From contig JAOALB010000103.1 in NCBI GenBank assembly GCA_025331125.1, positions 144,099 to 208,098 on the forward strand: a stretch of DNA of 64,000 nucleotides, read 5' to 3'. The position numbers and the translations under genes were made by a program. Source of the DNA: Mycogone perniciosa. Taxonomy: Eukaryota; Ascomycota; Sordariomycetes; Hypocreales; Hypocreaceae. This document shows, piece after piece, positions 45,197 to 56,645 of the stretch; within the stretch, counting starts at the first letter, position 1; each line of letters starts with the position of its first letter. Under the pieces are notes generated by a model. That model was given only the letters and a program-made list of their open reading frames with translations, made no database searches and was not told where the DNA came from.

Positions 45197-47105
45197 TTAT
45201 TGCACCACCAAATGGTTCGTACCCAGACCAACCAATTCAAACATGATTGGGATTAATGCAACCGCGAACCAAGCAATGCCTGTAAGATGTCAGTCAGTCT
45301 TTGCTCATCCCGAATGATGTACAAATGCGATGGCTCACCTGTATAGATAACCAATTTCGTAACAACTTCCACATCGTATCTCACACGTGGCTTCACTAAC
45401 CGGGAGAATACTTCCTTCTCTTCCAGTGCATCGTCGATACCGGCGTAGATATCCGGACTACCGTTCTCCTCACCCGGTATTATTGATCCATCCCCTTGTC
45501 CCCCGTTCATTTCTCTCTCTCTGGGCGGAAGCTTTTGTGCTCCAGAGGCTTGAGCCCCCTTGCCCGACTGATCTTCCTCCTTGAGACTTGAGTTGCTTCC
45601 AATGCTTTCTCTTCGCCGCCTTTCTCGGTATGCTAGCGCCTCGTACGCATCTGCGGCACTCTGTGGTCCAATCGAGACAGATCGTCCTCTAGTCGTAGGG
45701 TGTCGGATACTCTCCACCATACGAGGAAAGTCAGAGGCCGTAGGGAAAAGCGTATCGAGGCGCGAGCCAGGAGGAACAGACTTGTACTCGCTGGCTGGAG
45801 TGAAGAATCGACGAGGCAAACTCCATCCAATTGACTCAATAAAACGGAAGAGATGAGGTAGGAGCTTGAGCATGGCCGGCTTCATAGTCTCGCGCCAGGC
45901 AAAGATGACAGCGATTCCAAACACCATCCTCGCCACATTGACCCACAATGGTAGAGGCGTAACATCCACAGAGAATTCGCTGTGTGCATGAGTCTGCCAA
46001 GGATCCCAAGCGATCTTACCGTAGGACCAGGTTCCAAACTCCAGTCCAATGACGACCCCAGCAAAAGCGACGCTGTCATCAAAGCAAGGACAGTCATCCG
46101 CAGGCTCGGGATGTATCCGCACAAATATGACAACGATGATGCTAGCGATTATAGGGGCTAGCCAAGAGCTTTGGTGCATGTAGGCATCCAACGGTGGCCC
46201 GTAATAAAACTCGAGCAGCGAAATGCCAGTACCCATGATGGATCCTATAATGACGTCTAGAAATCCGTGCATACCACAGTAGAGGCGGCCAAACACAATT
46301 GACAATGCATAGAAATAAGCTAGGATCTCCAGAAACAGCTTGGTCGTTGCTGGAAGCGAATTGTCGGGGCTGCGCAGGATCAGGAGGGCGTACACGACCA
46401 CAGAGACGGCATTGGCACTGTGGGTTGAGGGAAAGCCATATTCGAGGGCAGCGGATCCAGACATTGTGATGCGATGCAGCGGCGGCGACAGCGGTCTAGG
46501 TAGCGAGTAGAAATCCTTGATGAAGCCCGTCCAGAAGACACCGAGAGCCAAGATGTGGACGAGCCTGTCCTCATATGATTAGCATTCCCATACTCTCCTA
46601 CTAAAGCCACCAAGGGGCATTATGTTGCGCATTGGACCAGTCTATCAGGACATACCCCTTCCCAAACGACGGATATCCACACCAGAACAGCATTGGCAAG
46701 AAGACCATGAAGAAGGTATGCGTGCCGAGGTTGGCTGTAATGGCAAAGTAACTGTCGAGCGCCGGCGTGCGCAATTTGTCCTGAAGCCAGGCAAGGTATG
46801 GCGTCTCCCATCGGATCAGGGGAAGAGCCTGCTGCCGCAGATTGTATCGCCATTTCGGGAGTGCTCTCTTGTCTACACACGGCGATATCTTGTCAGCAAG
46901 CCATTCGTCGCAGTCTTGCCCGCTTGTTTGACATTCCCCCCTCCCCCATCACCATCTCCCTCCTATGCAATTCCACCTCATCCCAGAGCCCAGCAGGCAA
47001 ACCAATCATGGGCGCAAACATACAATGATCGAGGCTCCTCAGCCCTGCGTCCGGAGCATTGCTATTCTTCTGATGCGGCGGGGCATTGCGACGCGTGCCG
47101 TTCAT
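45197..47105 (-). CDS. LCB3: Long-chain-base-1-phosphate phosphatase (PAP2 superfamily), 535 aa, 4 exons
   Basis: Exons run 47105-47024, 46872-46656, 46564-45339 and 45279-45197 (1608 nt). The protein is an ER membrane enzyme removing phosphate from sphingoid-base phosphates. All three PAP2 motifs are present: K116-DFYSLP-R123-P124 (KxxxxxxRP), GFPSTHS with His148 (PSxH), and R193-LYCGM-H199-GFL-D203 (the SRxxxxxHxxxD motif with Gly for Ser). SLDHYKRALPKWRYNLRQ and WETPYLAWLQ in exons 1-2 match the fungal Lcb3/Ysr2 N-terminus. Multiple hydrophobic segments occur (about 65-90, 145-165, 175-195, 205-260). A polar cytosolic insert (about 340-480) is Arg/Ser-rich. The final exon adds a hydrophobic tail (GIAWFAVALIPIMFELVGL). 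Divergent from the SDR gene. Confidence 0.9.
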
Positions 47106-47709
47106 GCTGGGATTCCCAGGACTGCGGCGACGCAATCAAGAGGGAGGGAGGAACTCGATGGGCCGTAAGACAGGCTCAAGCGCCGACATCGAGCAGAAGA
47201 AGAGAAGAAAGAAAACGGCCAAAAGAGACCGAAGGGAGCGGCGGCGGGCGCAAACTGCGCAACGGGAGGATTGTATGAAAGCACAGAGTAGGAAGTGGGA
47301 AGAGAGTGGAAATGGAAATGCGCCCTGCAAGTAAGGTTGTGGCTTGTGCTAACCCTGTGAGTACCAGTAGTAGTACCCCAATGAAGTGACACAACGAGGC
47401 GCTGGTTGGTGGCTTCAAGATAATAGTGACCTCCCTGATTGATCCGAAAAACACCCACTTGCCTCCGAAGTAGTTTATTTGCCTATATAATATCTTCATT
47501 GAGCTCATGTATTTGCGACTTTGAAAGAAAAAAGATCGACATATTACCGTATGGTTCTATACCTTTGCCTAGGTACCCTCGCTCTTCTATCCCTCAGTTC
47601 AGAGAGTGGATAGACTTGGAACTTAAACCTAAGACAGCTCCCGCGCCACATGAAACATCTCACACCTTAAACCAACGTTCCTCGCATCATCTCCAACCTT
47701 TCAAACGCC
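47106..47709. promoter_or_regulatory. Divergent promoter region (LCB3-like / SDR)
   Basis: 604 bases between two outward-facing start codons. It is C/T- and A/G-skewed near 47150-47330 and holds a GTAGTAGTA patch near 47364-47376. No specific element recognised. Confidence 0.5.
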
Positions 47710-48815
47710 ATGGCTCTGCGCTTCGCGGGCAAACACTGCGCCGTTGTCGGAGCTACAGGCATCATAGGCTCTTCGATTGCAAACGCCTTTGCCCAAGAAG
47801 GTGCCGTAATATCACTTCTCGGCCGCACCGCCCTCGAAGCTCGCTCAAGACTTGAGCCTGGGCTCCGTCCTTATACACCTCTAGATGCTCAAAAGGATAT
47901 ACCGACGACGCATCAATTCATCCGCCTAGATGTTTCTAATCGCGAGGATATCAAGAACATCTTTAGTTCTCGCGGTGTATCAAAGGTGCTGTACAATATC
48001 TGATTCCTTGAGTTACCACCTTGTAGCGACTGATGTGGTATTAGTGTCAAGACGGGATGACAGTTGGCCCTCTTGATATACTCGTCAATTGTGCCGGCAT
48101 CTCACAAATCACATTGCTAAAGCGCACTCCCGATGAAGAGCTCTCCAGCATAGTCGACACAAATCTTCTAGCAACCATGCTAGTATGCAAACACGCAAAG
48201 ATGCGACCAAATGGTAAGCCTTCCTTCATGCCTAGCGTTGTCACCAAGTCTAATAATCACCTCCAGGCTGTATTATCAACGTATCCAGCCTTATGGCAAC
48301 CAAGGGTGGACTCGGAGCAACAGCTTATGCCGCATCCAAAGCCGGCGTAGTTGGTAAGCAACCCATTATTCGTTTGTATTCACATAGCTATCCTTGTTTT
48401 TGTGTCCCGCCTGTACCGTACATTTAGTCTTACATCAAACTAGGAAGCTAACAGCTCCCCTAGGCTTTACTCGCGCCCTTTGTCGCGAGATGGCCCCTCG
48501 ATCTATCCGTGTTAATGCATTGCTGCCCGGATGGGTTGACAGCCCCATGTGGACTGGTATGTTCCATCCCCAAGCCTTTTTGTTTTGTCCCCTGATCGCC
48601 CATATAAATGAGGTTCCCCTCCTCATACCCAAGCTAATGTACAACCCATTATGTTAGATCTAAAGCCAGAGTTGCAGCAGGCGTATCTCAAAGACACACC
48701 CTTGAATCGGTTGGCAGACCCAGCCGAAGTGGCCGATGCTGCTGTGTTTTTGGCCTCAAATGGTTTCGCAAACAACTGTATCCTCAATCTCGACGGTGGT
48801 CTAAGTGCCGCATGA
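47710..48815 (+). CDS. Short-chain dehydrogenase/reductase (FabG/CBR4-like), 257 aa, 5 exons
   Basis: Exons run 47710-47976, 48045-48213, 48267-48353, 48464-48556 and 48658-48815 (774 nt). The Rossmann dinucleotide loop is VVGATGIIGSSIA (12-24). LLGRTALEAR suggests NADP(H) preference. Then ILVNCAGIS (NNAG-type), Ser153 and Tyr166-AAS-Lys170 form the catalytic set, followed by REMAPRSIRVNALLPGWVDSPM and the C-terminal NCILNLDGGLSAA. The build is that of 3-oxoacyl-ACP reductase or mitochondrial CBR4-type enzymes, so a role in mitochondrial fatty-acid synthesis is possible, though no targeting peptide is clear. The first intron is ambiguous: GTGTAT to CAAG removes three residues relative to the model given and also keeps frame. 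It converges with UBA2, whose stop lies 33 bases past its own. Confidence 0.9.
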
Positions 48816-48848
48816 GGATGATACGGCACCTCTTGAATATATATTCCG

Positions 48849-51314
48849 TTAGTCATCAATTAGGATGGCACCACAAGCATCTTCAATGATAACGACATCG
48901 TCGGCAGCTGAATTGATAGCAACCTTTGCCTTCTTGAGAGGCTGGACATCACCATCCGGATGTGATCTCTTGACGCCCCTTGACCCTTGCGAAGGCTCCT
49001 CATCGAGCACGTGCTTGCCATTTTGGTGCCCGTTGCCGTTGGTTGCCGCTGGGTCTAGCTTCGCTGGCTTGTGAGGAATCTCGGGACGGCCAGGGATGAC
49101 GGTCCTGAACGACTTCTTCTGGTCATCGATGATGCTGGAGAAGATTAGCTTCTGTCACCCCTCTTTTCTCACATCCATTACTTACCCGTCTTGAATATCG
49201 ATGACCACGTTTACTAGTGGGGCATCATCGTCTTCGTCAGTCACGGTCAAGAAACTGCCTCCCTTGATACCTGTAGAACCGTCAGTTTCTACGCTCGAAT
49301 GAGATAAGGGGGTCAAAGAGTCGCACCAAGCTCTGTCAGTTTCTTTTCAAGGTTATCTGTCTCGTCTGGGTCATACAAGATCCCGACTTCATTGCTGACA
49401 ACAAATTCTTTTTCCCCATAACCGAACTGATCCTTGACCAGGCCCTCGACAATGTCACTGAGGGTCGCCCGAGACAAGTCTGCAATTACGCTCGCGTAGT
49501 GGACGCCGCAAACAGCACAGTCGGGATTTGGACCCCGGGTCCTGTCTGGCGCCAGCAGTCTTGCATTTGCGAACGGCGTCAAGAACACCTTCGAACCAAT
49601 TAGCCTTCATTCTTGGATCATCATGAACTCAGTATCCTACCTCCTTAGCTTGGGTATACTCGCCCCTCAAAACTTTGAAGGACTCCAACACGCATAGGCC
49701 CGCTACAATGGCGTTCGTAGTAGCAATCGCTGGTATAATGTTACCCGCCATCTGCTTAATGTCGAATCGAGATTTTCTATCGATACCAAATATTGTGGAC
49801 CGAATGTTTGCGCTGGAGGCGACGAAGTCTAGAGTATCGTCGTCATCTTTATCGAATGTGATTGTGGGCTCGGGGGCTGAGGGATCCTTCGTCGTCTTCA
49901 TCTGAAGTAACCGCTTGCTCAGCCGGTCGAGACTATCATTGAAAACAACAAGGCTTTCTTCAAGGGACCAGATCTTTTGTCCATCGGCTAGGATAGTATC
50001 TCTGGATGCCAGTACATCAGCAGCTTGCGCCAAGACGCTTTCGTACTTCAGTGACTCAGGAGCCCGTCGCGATTTCCACATGTCCTCGACTGACCGGAGG
50101 CGCTCGATATCTGTATTAAAGACCTTGTCGAATAACATTTGCGAGAACTCAGGCGTCCCTACTGCCTCTCGGATCTTTTTTAGGGCTCCTGACTCCTTCT
50201 TCAACTCTTTAATTTCTGTCGCTGTTCCGGAACTTAGAATGATGTTTCAACGCGTTGGTTCGTCTCGACAACTTACCATTATCTGCGTCCGATGAGTGAT
50301 CGAACGCCGACTCGTCCTCGCTAACGCCAAATATTTCGCTGCGATATGTGTGAGAAAACCACCCACTACAATTATGTAGGTCCAAGATGTCTTACTTGAG
50401 TAGATAGCTCTTCCCCCAGACTATACAGTGAATTGGCTGGCTAGGTGTGCTCCGGATCGTGCAGACTGGGAAAGATTTTGGTGTCTCCTTTGGGCTACAG
50501 TCGTAGCAAGCCGTGCTCCCCTTCTTGATAACCTGAACTTGTCCATTGAAACCGGTAGTACCGCTCTCAATAAGCGGGACATCAGCTGCCAAGCACATCT
50601 TGTTCACATGTCGTCGGGCATCAAGGTTGTCCAGGGCGTTGAACACTATCGCAAAACCGTGAAACCAGGGAACGCTGAATTCGGCATCCTTGATATTGGC
50701 ATGATGGGCAACGATCTTAACGTTGGGGTTAAACTTTTGCGCCGCCTCCATAGCAACCAAGGCCTTGGGTTTTTTTATGTGTTCGTGACGAAATAGGAAT
50801 TGTCTGTTCAGGTTCGAGAGATCGATCGTGTCGAGGTCTACGACGTGAATTTCGCCGAATCCGCTGAGTACCAGGTTCTTCAGAAGCTCGCAGCCAATGC
50901 CGCCCGCGCCCACCATGAGAACCCGCGCCTGTGATCATTTCATCAGCACCCAACTCAAAAAGCCATCAACATAATTTGCCGGAAAGGAAGCATGGATGTG
51001 ATCGCGCCTCCTCGCCTGTCACAGTGATTTCATCTCTTTGAGACGCACGTCCCCCTCCTTAGGCCAACTTTGTTGGGTTGCACAATGGAAGCTCGCCATC
51101 AACGTACATGTTTGACAGAGGAATTCAGAGACGCGCCGAGGGATTGGTGGTTGTATCGATCGCGTTTCAGAGCCGGTGATCGTTGCTGAGGCGCAGGGTG
51201 CGACGCGACCACCTGTTGCGGTTGCTGGGGCTGCTCCTGACCTGCTGCCTGTGCGGTGCCACCAGCAATAGCTGTGGTGGGCGTCTCGTTCGGTGCCTCC
51301 ATCGCCGTCGTCAT
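48849..51314 (-). CDS. UBA2: SUMO-activating enzyme subunit 2 (Uba2), 671 aa, 7 exons
   Basis: Exons run 51314-51108, 50928-50396, 50338-50277, 50221-49641, 49588-49327, 49270-49186 and 49134-48849 (2016 nt). This is the catalytic half of the SUMO E1 (with Aos1). A 45-residue Gln/Pro/Ala-rich N-terminus is an extension relative to yeast. The nucleotide loop is VGAGGIGCELL (75-85). DLDTIDLSNLNRQFLFR is the adenylation signature. Zinc cysteines are Cys210/Cys213 (CYDC) and a later CAVC pair. The thioester Cys225 lies in PVCTIRSTPSQPIHCIVW. NEIFGVSEDES leads into the Cys domain. The ubiquitin-like fold ends near VNVVIDIQDG. The tail has a nuclear signal (QPLKKAKV) and a hydrophobic-acidic SUMO-interaction-like end (DDVVIIEDACGAILIDD). 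Confidence 0.95.
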
Positions 51315-51971
51315 CGTGCGATTGACGCTGGAGAAGATGAAGATGGAGAAGCGCTTCTGTGGATGGAGGTCGGATGCATGAGATTATAAAGGCGATGTCT
51401 GGTGAGTGCGCCTTTGGTCGGCCCAACTTTCTGCAGCAGTTGGCGATGATGCTCAGTGCAGGTGCTGAAGCCGTTGTCTCGAGAACCAAAAAAAGTTGCG
51501 ACCAATTGGATGAGGTCAGAAGCTCCCGGGGAATGTGGTCCGGTGGCCCGTGCGGCACGAGGGTCCAATCACTTCTTATGTACGGAGTACAACCCTCGAG
51601 TTCTCGAACGAATTATGTTCTTTCTAGGGTTTTAAAGTCAATATGTGAATGATGAAAATGATGAGAGGCCAAGAGGTCTGAAAGACGTAAAAACCATCGA
51701 GACTCGAAAGACTTGTTAGAATATAAAATTCACGTCATAAAGGGGCATGGTTTCTTTGTCTATAGGCCCAGTGCTGATCAGTCCGGCTGTGCTCTTCTCC
51801 CTTTTTCCGCTGTAATAAAACCACCTACTATGAGTACTTAATTGGACTCGTGCACAATCCGCAACGTGGTGGGGTGTCATTCACAACGCATAGAATAAAC
51901 ACACATCTTTCATCCAGTCCACGAATTCCAAACTTCATCGAATCTTTCAAGTCACATTCACCTCACCCAAC
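51315..51971. promoter_or_regulatory. Divergent promoter region (UBA2 / queuosine hydrolase)
   Basis: 657 bases between outward-facing starts; TACGGAGTA at 51581-51589. The frames opposite 51315-51558 are shadows. No RNA gene seen. Confidence 0.5.
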
Positions 51972-53235
51972 ATGTCAGACGACGAAGCCGATCCCGAGCT
52001 TCTTGCTCTTCTTCGGCAGCATCTCATGGGTGTCTCCATCCGAGAAGAAGAGCCTGAGACCGGTGTCCTCCAAGACGCCGAGTACGTTTACAACCAGGGA
52101 ATCGATGTAGCTATTGATATGCGTTCGACCAAAAGTGCGGCAGAGACCATTTATTCGCAGATGCAGGAAAAGAGCTACTCCACGGCTACGTGGTCGGAGC
52201 ACGAGCTACATCCCAAGGCCAAGGATGGGGCCACTGTGGCTTTCATCTTTACCATGGACTTGCTGAACTTTTCTTTCTGGTCTAAACTCCCAGATGAGGA
52301 AAGGTTTGCAATCGAGTACAAGGGGAAGCGATGGACGGGATACTGGAGTCTTGTGGCGGCCCTCCAAAGGGCCCTTGAAGAAGGTTAGTTGCCTTCTTCG
52401 CACGACCCGTATAGTTCATCTCGATGTCTGATGTATGATTGAAGAGATACCCGTCACTGATCCTCATTTCTGGCAAAATGAGGAGGAGTGCAACCTGGAG
52501 TCTCTAAGGCACATCTTCCGATCTTGTACGGAGGAAGAAATGCCCTTGCTACAAGAGCGGTTGGATTGCCTCAGAGAAAGCGGGAAAGTCCTCTACGAAG
52601 TAAGTTGCGGGCATTCCGATATGGTAGAGGTTATCACTAACAAAGTTTCTGAAGCGATACAACTGCTCTGTTGTCAATCTAATCTCTGCTGCGAATGGCT
52701 CTGCCGCTCAGCTGGTCAATCTCCTTGCACGGGACTTTAATTGTTTTCGTGACGAGCACATGTTCGAGGGCAGAAGCAAACCAATTCGCATCATGAAACG
52801 AGCCCAGATCTTGGTTGCAGATGTATGGGCTTGCTTCGAGGGCAAGTCCTACGGAGAGTTCAGCGACATCGACAAAATCACTATGTTCGCCGACTATCGC
52901 GTGCCTCAGATTCTATCCACCCTAGGAGCCCTGTACATCGGGCCGCAAATTGCTGCAGCAATTAGAGACAAAAAGATTATCGACAGTGGGAGTCGTTGGG
53001 AGGTGCAGTTAAGAGGTGAAATCACCGATCCCGCTTGCAGTTGCCGGGCTAACAAACAGTAGCATGCAGCATATGGTGTGTAGAGCTGATTCGAAGGGAG
53101 ATACAGAGGGCTCACCCTGATACCCATGTGAATGCCATTCTAATCGACTTCTTTCTGTACGACGCAATGAAGGCAATGGAGGCAGCCGGCACGGAAACAA
53201 CTCCTCATCACCGGACAAGAAGCATATGGTATTAA
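51972..53235 (+). CDS. QNG1: Queuosine 5'-phosphate N-glycosylase/hydrolase (queuosine salvage, DUF2419), 366 aa, 4 exons
   Basis: Exons run 51972-52383, 52445-52599, 52655-53015 and 53063-53235 (1101 nt). Enzymes of this family release queuine from queuosine 5'-monophosphate so that tRNA-guanine transglycosylase can reuse it. Family-defining stretches are FTMDLLNFSFWSKLPDEERF, KGKRWTGYWSLVAALQRALE, IPVTDPHFW, YNCSVVNLISAANGSAAQLV, DIDKITMFADYRVPQIL, and the C-terminal CSIWCVELIRREI and LYDAMKAMEAAG. The Asp in FADYR is a likely catalytic acid. The length fits (human about 340). The exon 1-2 junction uses a plain GAAG acceptor; the following GAGAG offers an alternative acceptor, but only the first keeps frame. 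Fungi cannot synthesise queuine, so this implies uptake or recycling. Confidence 0.92.
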
Positions 53236-53463
53236 CGCTGCAGTTGGGCGGTGGGTGCGTTGCCGATTGATCACACATAGATCGATGGCATTAGTGTGCC
53301 ATTATTGAGAATCGGATAAACACCCCAATCATTTCTTGAGATGTCAACAGGAATGTTCTTCTTGCATTGCATCGTACATGGTCCAAAAGCCAACAGATCC
53401 CACCCCCTGAACGCCCTGCCTTGAACGCCTCAAATCAAACGAATCTCATCAACACCTCCAAGA

Positions 53464-54145
53464 CTATGACGCCAGAGCAGTCGCATTCAAGACTCGATCC
53501 ATTTGCGCTGTCTTGGAATCATCGTTTCCCTTTTGCTCTTCTTTCAAAAGTACTGCTAGGACCTCGATAGGGGGGTTGAGGCCTAGACGCTCAGCTCGCT
53601 GCCATCGCTTCAACCGGGGCAGCCCGATGCAAGGCTTTGCAGTTGACTGTTAGCATACAATCTCCAGGTAAGAAAGTGTAATTACTTACACCGTAATGTG
53701 AGCTCATATCAAAGTATCGCAACACCTTCTCACTCAAATCAAGACCCTCCTGATGGATCCGAGGCGTCTTGCGCTGTTTTTCAATATCCCCCCAATATGA
53801 CTTAATCTGCACATCTGTAATCTTCTCGGCCTTGATCTCTGCCTCTGTCTTCTCTTGGACTACCGCCTCCTCCTTTGATTCTATTTCTAGCTCCTCAACA
53901 GCTTCTTCTGGCTCCTCGACCTCGACCTCGACCTTGGCCGCCTCATCTTTGGTCAGTTCCTCCTTAGCAGGAGCTGGCCTTTCGGGAATATGAACTTTGC
54001 CGACGGCAGACGAGTCGACGATAGCCTTTTTGGTGTCTTGAGGTATCGCCTTGGTAACTCTGCCTGAGAAACTGATTGTCGCTTGTCCCTTGGCAGGGCC
54101 GGTGCGGCCGCGGGTGCTGGCTGCTGAGCTTCGCGTGGTAGGCAT
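53464..54145 (-). CDS. POLD4: DNA polymerase delta small subunit 4 (p12/Cdm1 family), 208 aa, 2 exons
   Basis: Exons run 54145-53690 and 53634-53464 (627 nt); donor GTAAGT, acceptor GCAAAG. POLD4 stabilises replicative polymerase delta. The conserved C-terminal domain is split by the intron. Its first half is TPRIHQEGLDLSEKVLRYFDM with SSHYG, and the second half PCIGLPRLKRWQRAERLGLN with PPIEVLAVL, giving the continuous family signature. The middle (about 55-115) is a strongly acidic Glu-rich low-complexity region. The N-terminus has TTRSSAASTRGRTG and QATISFSGRVTK, which loosely resembles a PCNA-interacting peptide (Q-x-x-I-x-F). Reading past the donor ends at a TGA, so the intron is needed. 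Confidence 0.93.
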
Positions 54146-54560
54146 TATCGATTGTGAATGTTTTATGTAGGATTATTAATGAATTATGGATATTCTTGCG
54201 AATACGCAACGATAGTTAATCAGTATTAATGCTTCGAATAGCGGATCAAGGCAGCACAAATGGGGCATGTGGAGATGGGGTTGTGCTGGGATGACCCTTC
54301 AGGTGGTCATTGCGATAACGTCAGGTGGAACAAGCGCTAACTTTGGCGGGGCAACGCGAGATTGGTACGGTTACACGTGATTTCACAACCGCCACAGCTG
54401 TAACATTAACCTGTGGCGCGAGCTGTGGCTATCATGCAGGCGTCTATGTGCTTGAACTAAACGTCAAGTCTCTGTTATGCTTGTGATGCCATTATGGCCC
54501 TCATAACTCCGCTATTCTATCAGAGAAATATGCGATGCATAATCAACCCATTTTAGATCC
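54146..54560. other. Intergenic, 0.4 kb
   Basis: Promoter side of POLD4 and 3' side of SKI8. Nothing else seen. Confidence 0.55.
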
Positions 54561-55722
54561 TCAGCTACCCGTTGCCTCCCGGTAAAATGAGATGCTCCTG
54601 TTTGCCCCAGCGGCGCAGAACATCTCACTCTTCCCAGTCTTTGGCAGCCACCGAACTGCCCACAATGCCTTGTCCGTTTCGCTATGCGTTGCGACGCAGG
54701 CACTGCGCTCAATCGACCACACTTTAACCTTCCCGTCCATAGAACCACTAAGGAGGAACTCCCCAGTATCGCTCCAATCCAGTGAAGTGATCCAGGATGA
54801 GTGACCAGTCAAGTTGCCAACATGCTCGCCATGCTTTGTGTCATAGATGGTGATGATGCCAGCGTCGCCTGCTGCGGCTACCCTACTACCTCCTGGTGAA
54901 ATAGCCACAGCTCGGACTGGTTTGGCAAGGCCTATGGTCTGTTAGACATTGAATGATGGACTAGGCGTAAATAAAACTTACCAGACAAGGAATAGAGGAT
55001 TCTTCCTGTATCGTTGTTGAAGATGTAGACTGAGCCGTTCTGATGCCCGCTCACGGTATACTTTCCATCTCTGCTCAAGTCGACGCACATACCGAAGCTT
55101 CCCGAGCCAGCACTTCCAGTTTCATACTCTCGAATCTTGGATTTGCTCTGGTCTGCAATGTCCCACACATTGATTCTCCCATCGTTCGTGGTGCTTGCCA
55201 GGTAGCCTCCATCTTCGCTGAGGGCGATTGCCCACACCTCGCCTGGCTTGACTGAGGGGCCCGTGATTTCACCACTGCCACTCCATTCTCCCGTGTCCTT
55301 GTTCAGCTCCCAGATCTTGAGTTCGCCTCCGAAGCCAGCACTTGCGGCGTAAAGGCCATTCCTGGAGGTGCAGATGTGATGGCAGCCTAGTTTGTGGGCG
55401 TTGGGGATAGACTGCTTCAGTGGAAAAGAGGGGTCACTGGTGTCATGAACATGGAGTGTCGATGAGCCGCTTGCTGAAAGAAGAGCCCTTTGAGTGGTTG
55501 CTAATGAGAAGATGTCTGTGATGTGGGCTATAATCACCCAGTCAGTTCCGCGCATTCAGCAGCAGGCAGAGGCCGCACGAAGCCTGAAATCCTCCTGGTG
55601 GGGTGAGAGATTCGAGACGAACCGTTATCCACAGTATGCGTGGTCAGGTATTGTTTTGACTGTGAAATTAATGATATTAGCTCTCATACAGCTCAGAAGA
55701 ATATTGAATGAATCCCTACCAT
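54561..55722 (-). CDS. SKI8: WD40-repeat protein Ski8/Rec14, 318 aa, 4 exons, first exon is ATG only
   Basis: Exons run 55722-55720, 55659-55623, 55527-54982 and 54931-54561 (957 nt). The initiator codon stands alone before GTAGGG. The next exon adds SKQYLTTHTVDN, giving with exon 3 the Ski8-like start YLTTHTVDNAHITDIFSLA. WD blades: ALLSASGSSTLHVHD, YAASAGFGGELKIWE, YLASTTNDGRINVWD, YTVSGHQNGSVYIFN, RVAAAGDAGIITIYD, FLLSGSMDGKVKVWS and a final FCAAGANRSISFYRE. This gives seven blades, as expected. Ski8 holds together the Ski2-Ski3-Ski8 helicase feeding the cytoplasmic exosome; as Rec14 it also helps Spo11-dependent meiotic breaks. The length fits (yeast 397, S. pombe Rec14 302). Confidence 0.88.
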
Positions 55723-56206
55723 CGTATCTTGCTGTGAGGCTCGTTGGAGGTTGGTTGATGCTGGGATGAAGTGAACATGGACACCTCACGATTGGTGGGG
55801 TTTTTTGATGTCACGATAATCAATGTTCAACGCCGCCCAAGCGGGTGACAAAACAGAGCTTAAAAACACATACATTACGACTAAATTTTACACGATGGAT
55901 ATATGTGATTACAAGGAGCATCTGATCCTCTTCCTTAGTCAAAGGCCGGTTGGGAACCATAAATCACAATTAATAGTGTGCTCCTTCACCAAGCAGTCAT
56001 TCCATGAACTGCACGGGTCCGAAGGCCCGTCATATCACACATGAGCTGCCGAGCATTCTGTCCTCGTCGTCATATTTATACATAATTACTCGCAAAAAAG
56101 ACCCAGCCGACCCAAACGCCGACGGTATGCATGATCTGACAGATCGTGATATATATGCTTTTGTATACATGTCAGATGAAATCTAGCCGCCCATCAACAC
56201 CTGCTC
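55723..56206. other. Intergenic, 0.5 kb
   Basis: Upstream of SKI8 and downstream of MRPL32. A/T-rich; nothing else seen. Confidence 0.55.
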
Positions 56207-56645
56207 TCAAAAGGGCCTGTCTGAGGGATAGTCCTGGCGCCATATTCTCTTCATATCTGGAAATTCATTAGCATCTGCTGGGAAGAAATAATATTGGCAA
56301 GTCTGTACCTTCGAGGCAGTTGTGGCATAATCTGTGCGTCCTCTTGACCTCTCCACAACCAGGGCATTTGCACAGATGGTTGACATCCTTCAGAGCCTTC
56401 CCTGCCATTTGCCTATGTCGCTTTCGGGAATGCGAAACCTTGTTCTTGGGCACTGCGCGCAGGACGGATTCCCAAATGTCGTCGAGCAGAGTGGGGAGGT
56501 TGATGCTCACGCCAGGGATTGCGATTGAGAACGTCGGGAGGAACCGCAGGGTGAATTGTCTTGTGTAGAAGGTTGCCCAGCGAGAGACGGGGAGAGAGAT
56601 CGGAGAGGAGAGTCGGGGGAGGAAAGCGGCGGTAGCTGCGGCCAT
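56207..56645 (-). CDS. MRPL32: Mitochondrial ribosomal protein bL32m, 128 aa, 2 exons
   Basis: Exons run 56645-56309 and 56256-56207 (387 nt). The N-terminus is a basic, Ser/Arg-containing mitochondrial presequence (TAAFLPRLSSPISLPVSRW). The L32 core is VPKNKVSHSRKRHRQMAG, KALKDVNHLCKCPGCGEVKR and HRLCHNCLE; its CPxC and CxxC pairs form the zinc site. In yeast the precursor is cut by the m-AAA protease before assembly into the large subunit. The second exon adds DMKRIWRQDYPSDRPF. The ATG at 56645 begins the presequence. Confidence 0.93.

Noticed and set aside
46622..47278. 218-codon plus-strand frame
   Set aside because: Runs opposite exons 1-2 of the phosphatase gene and has a low-complexity Arg/Glu tail.
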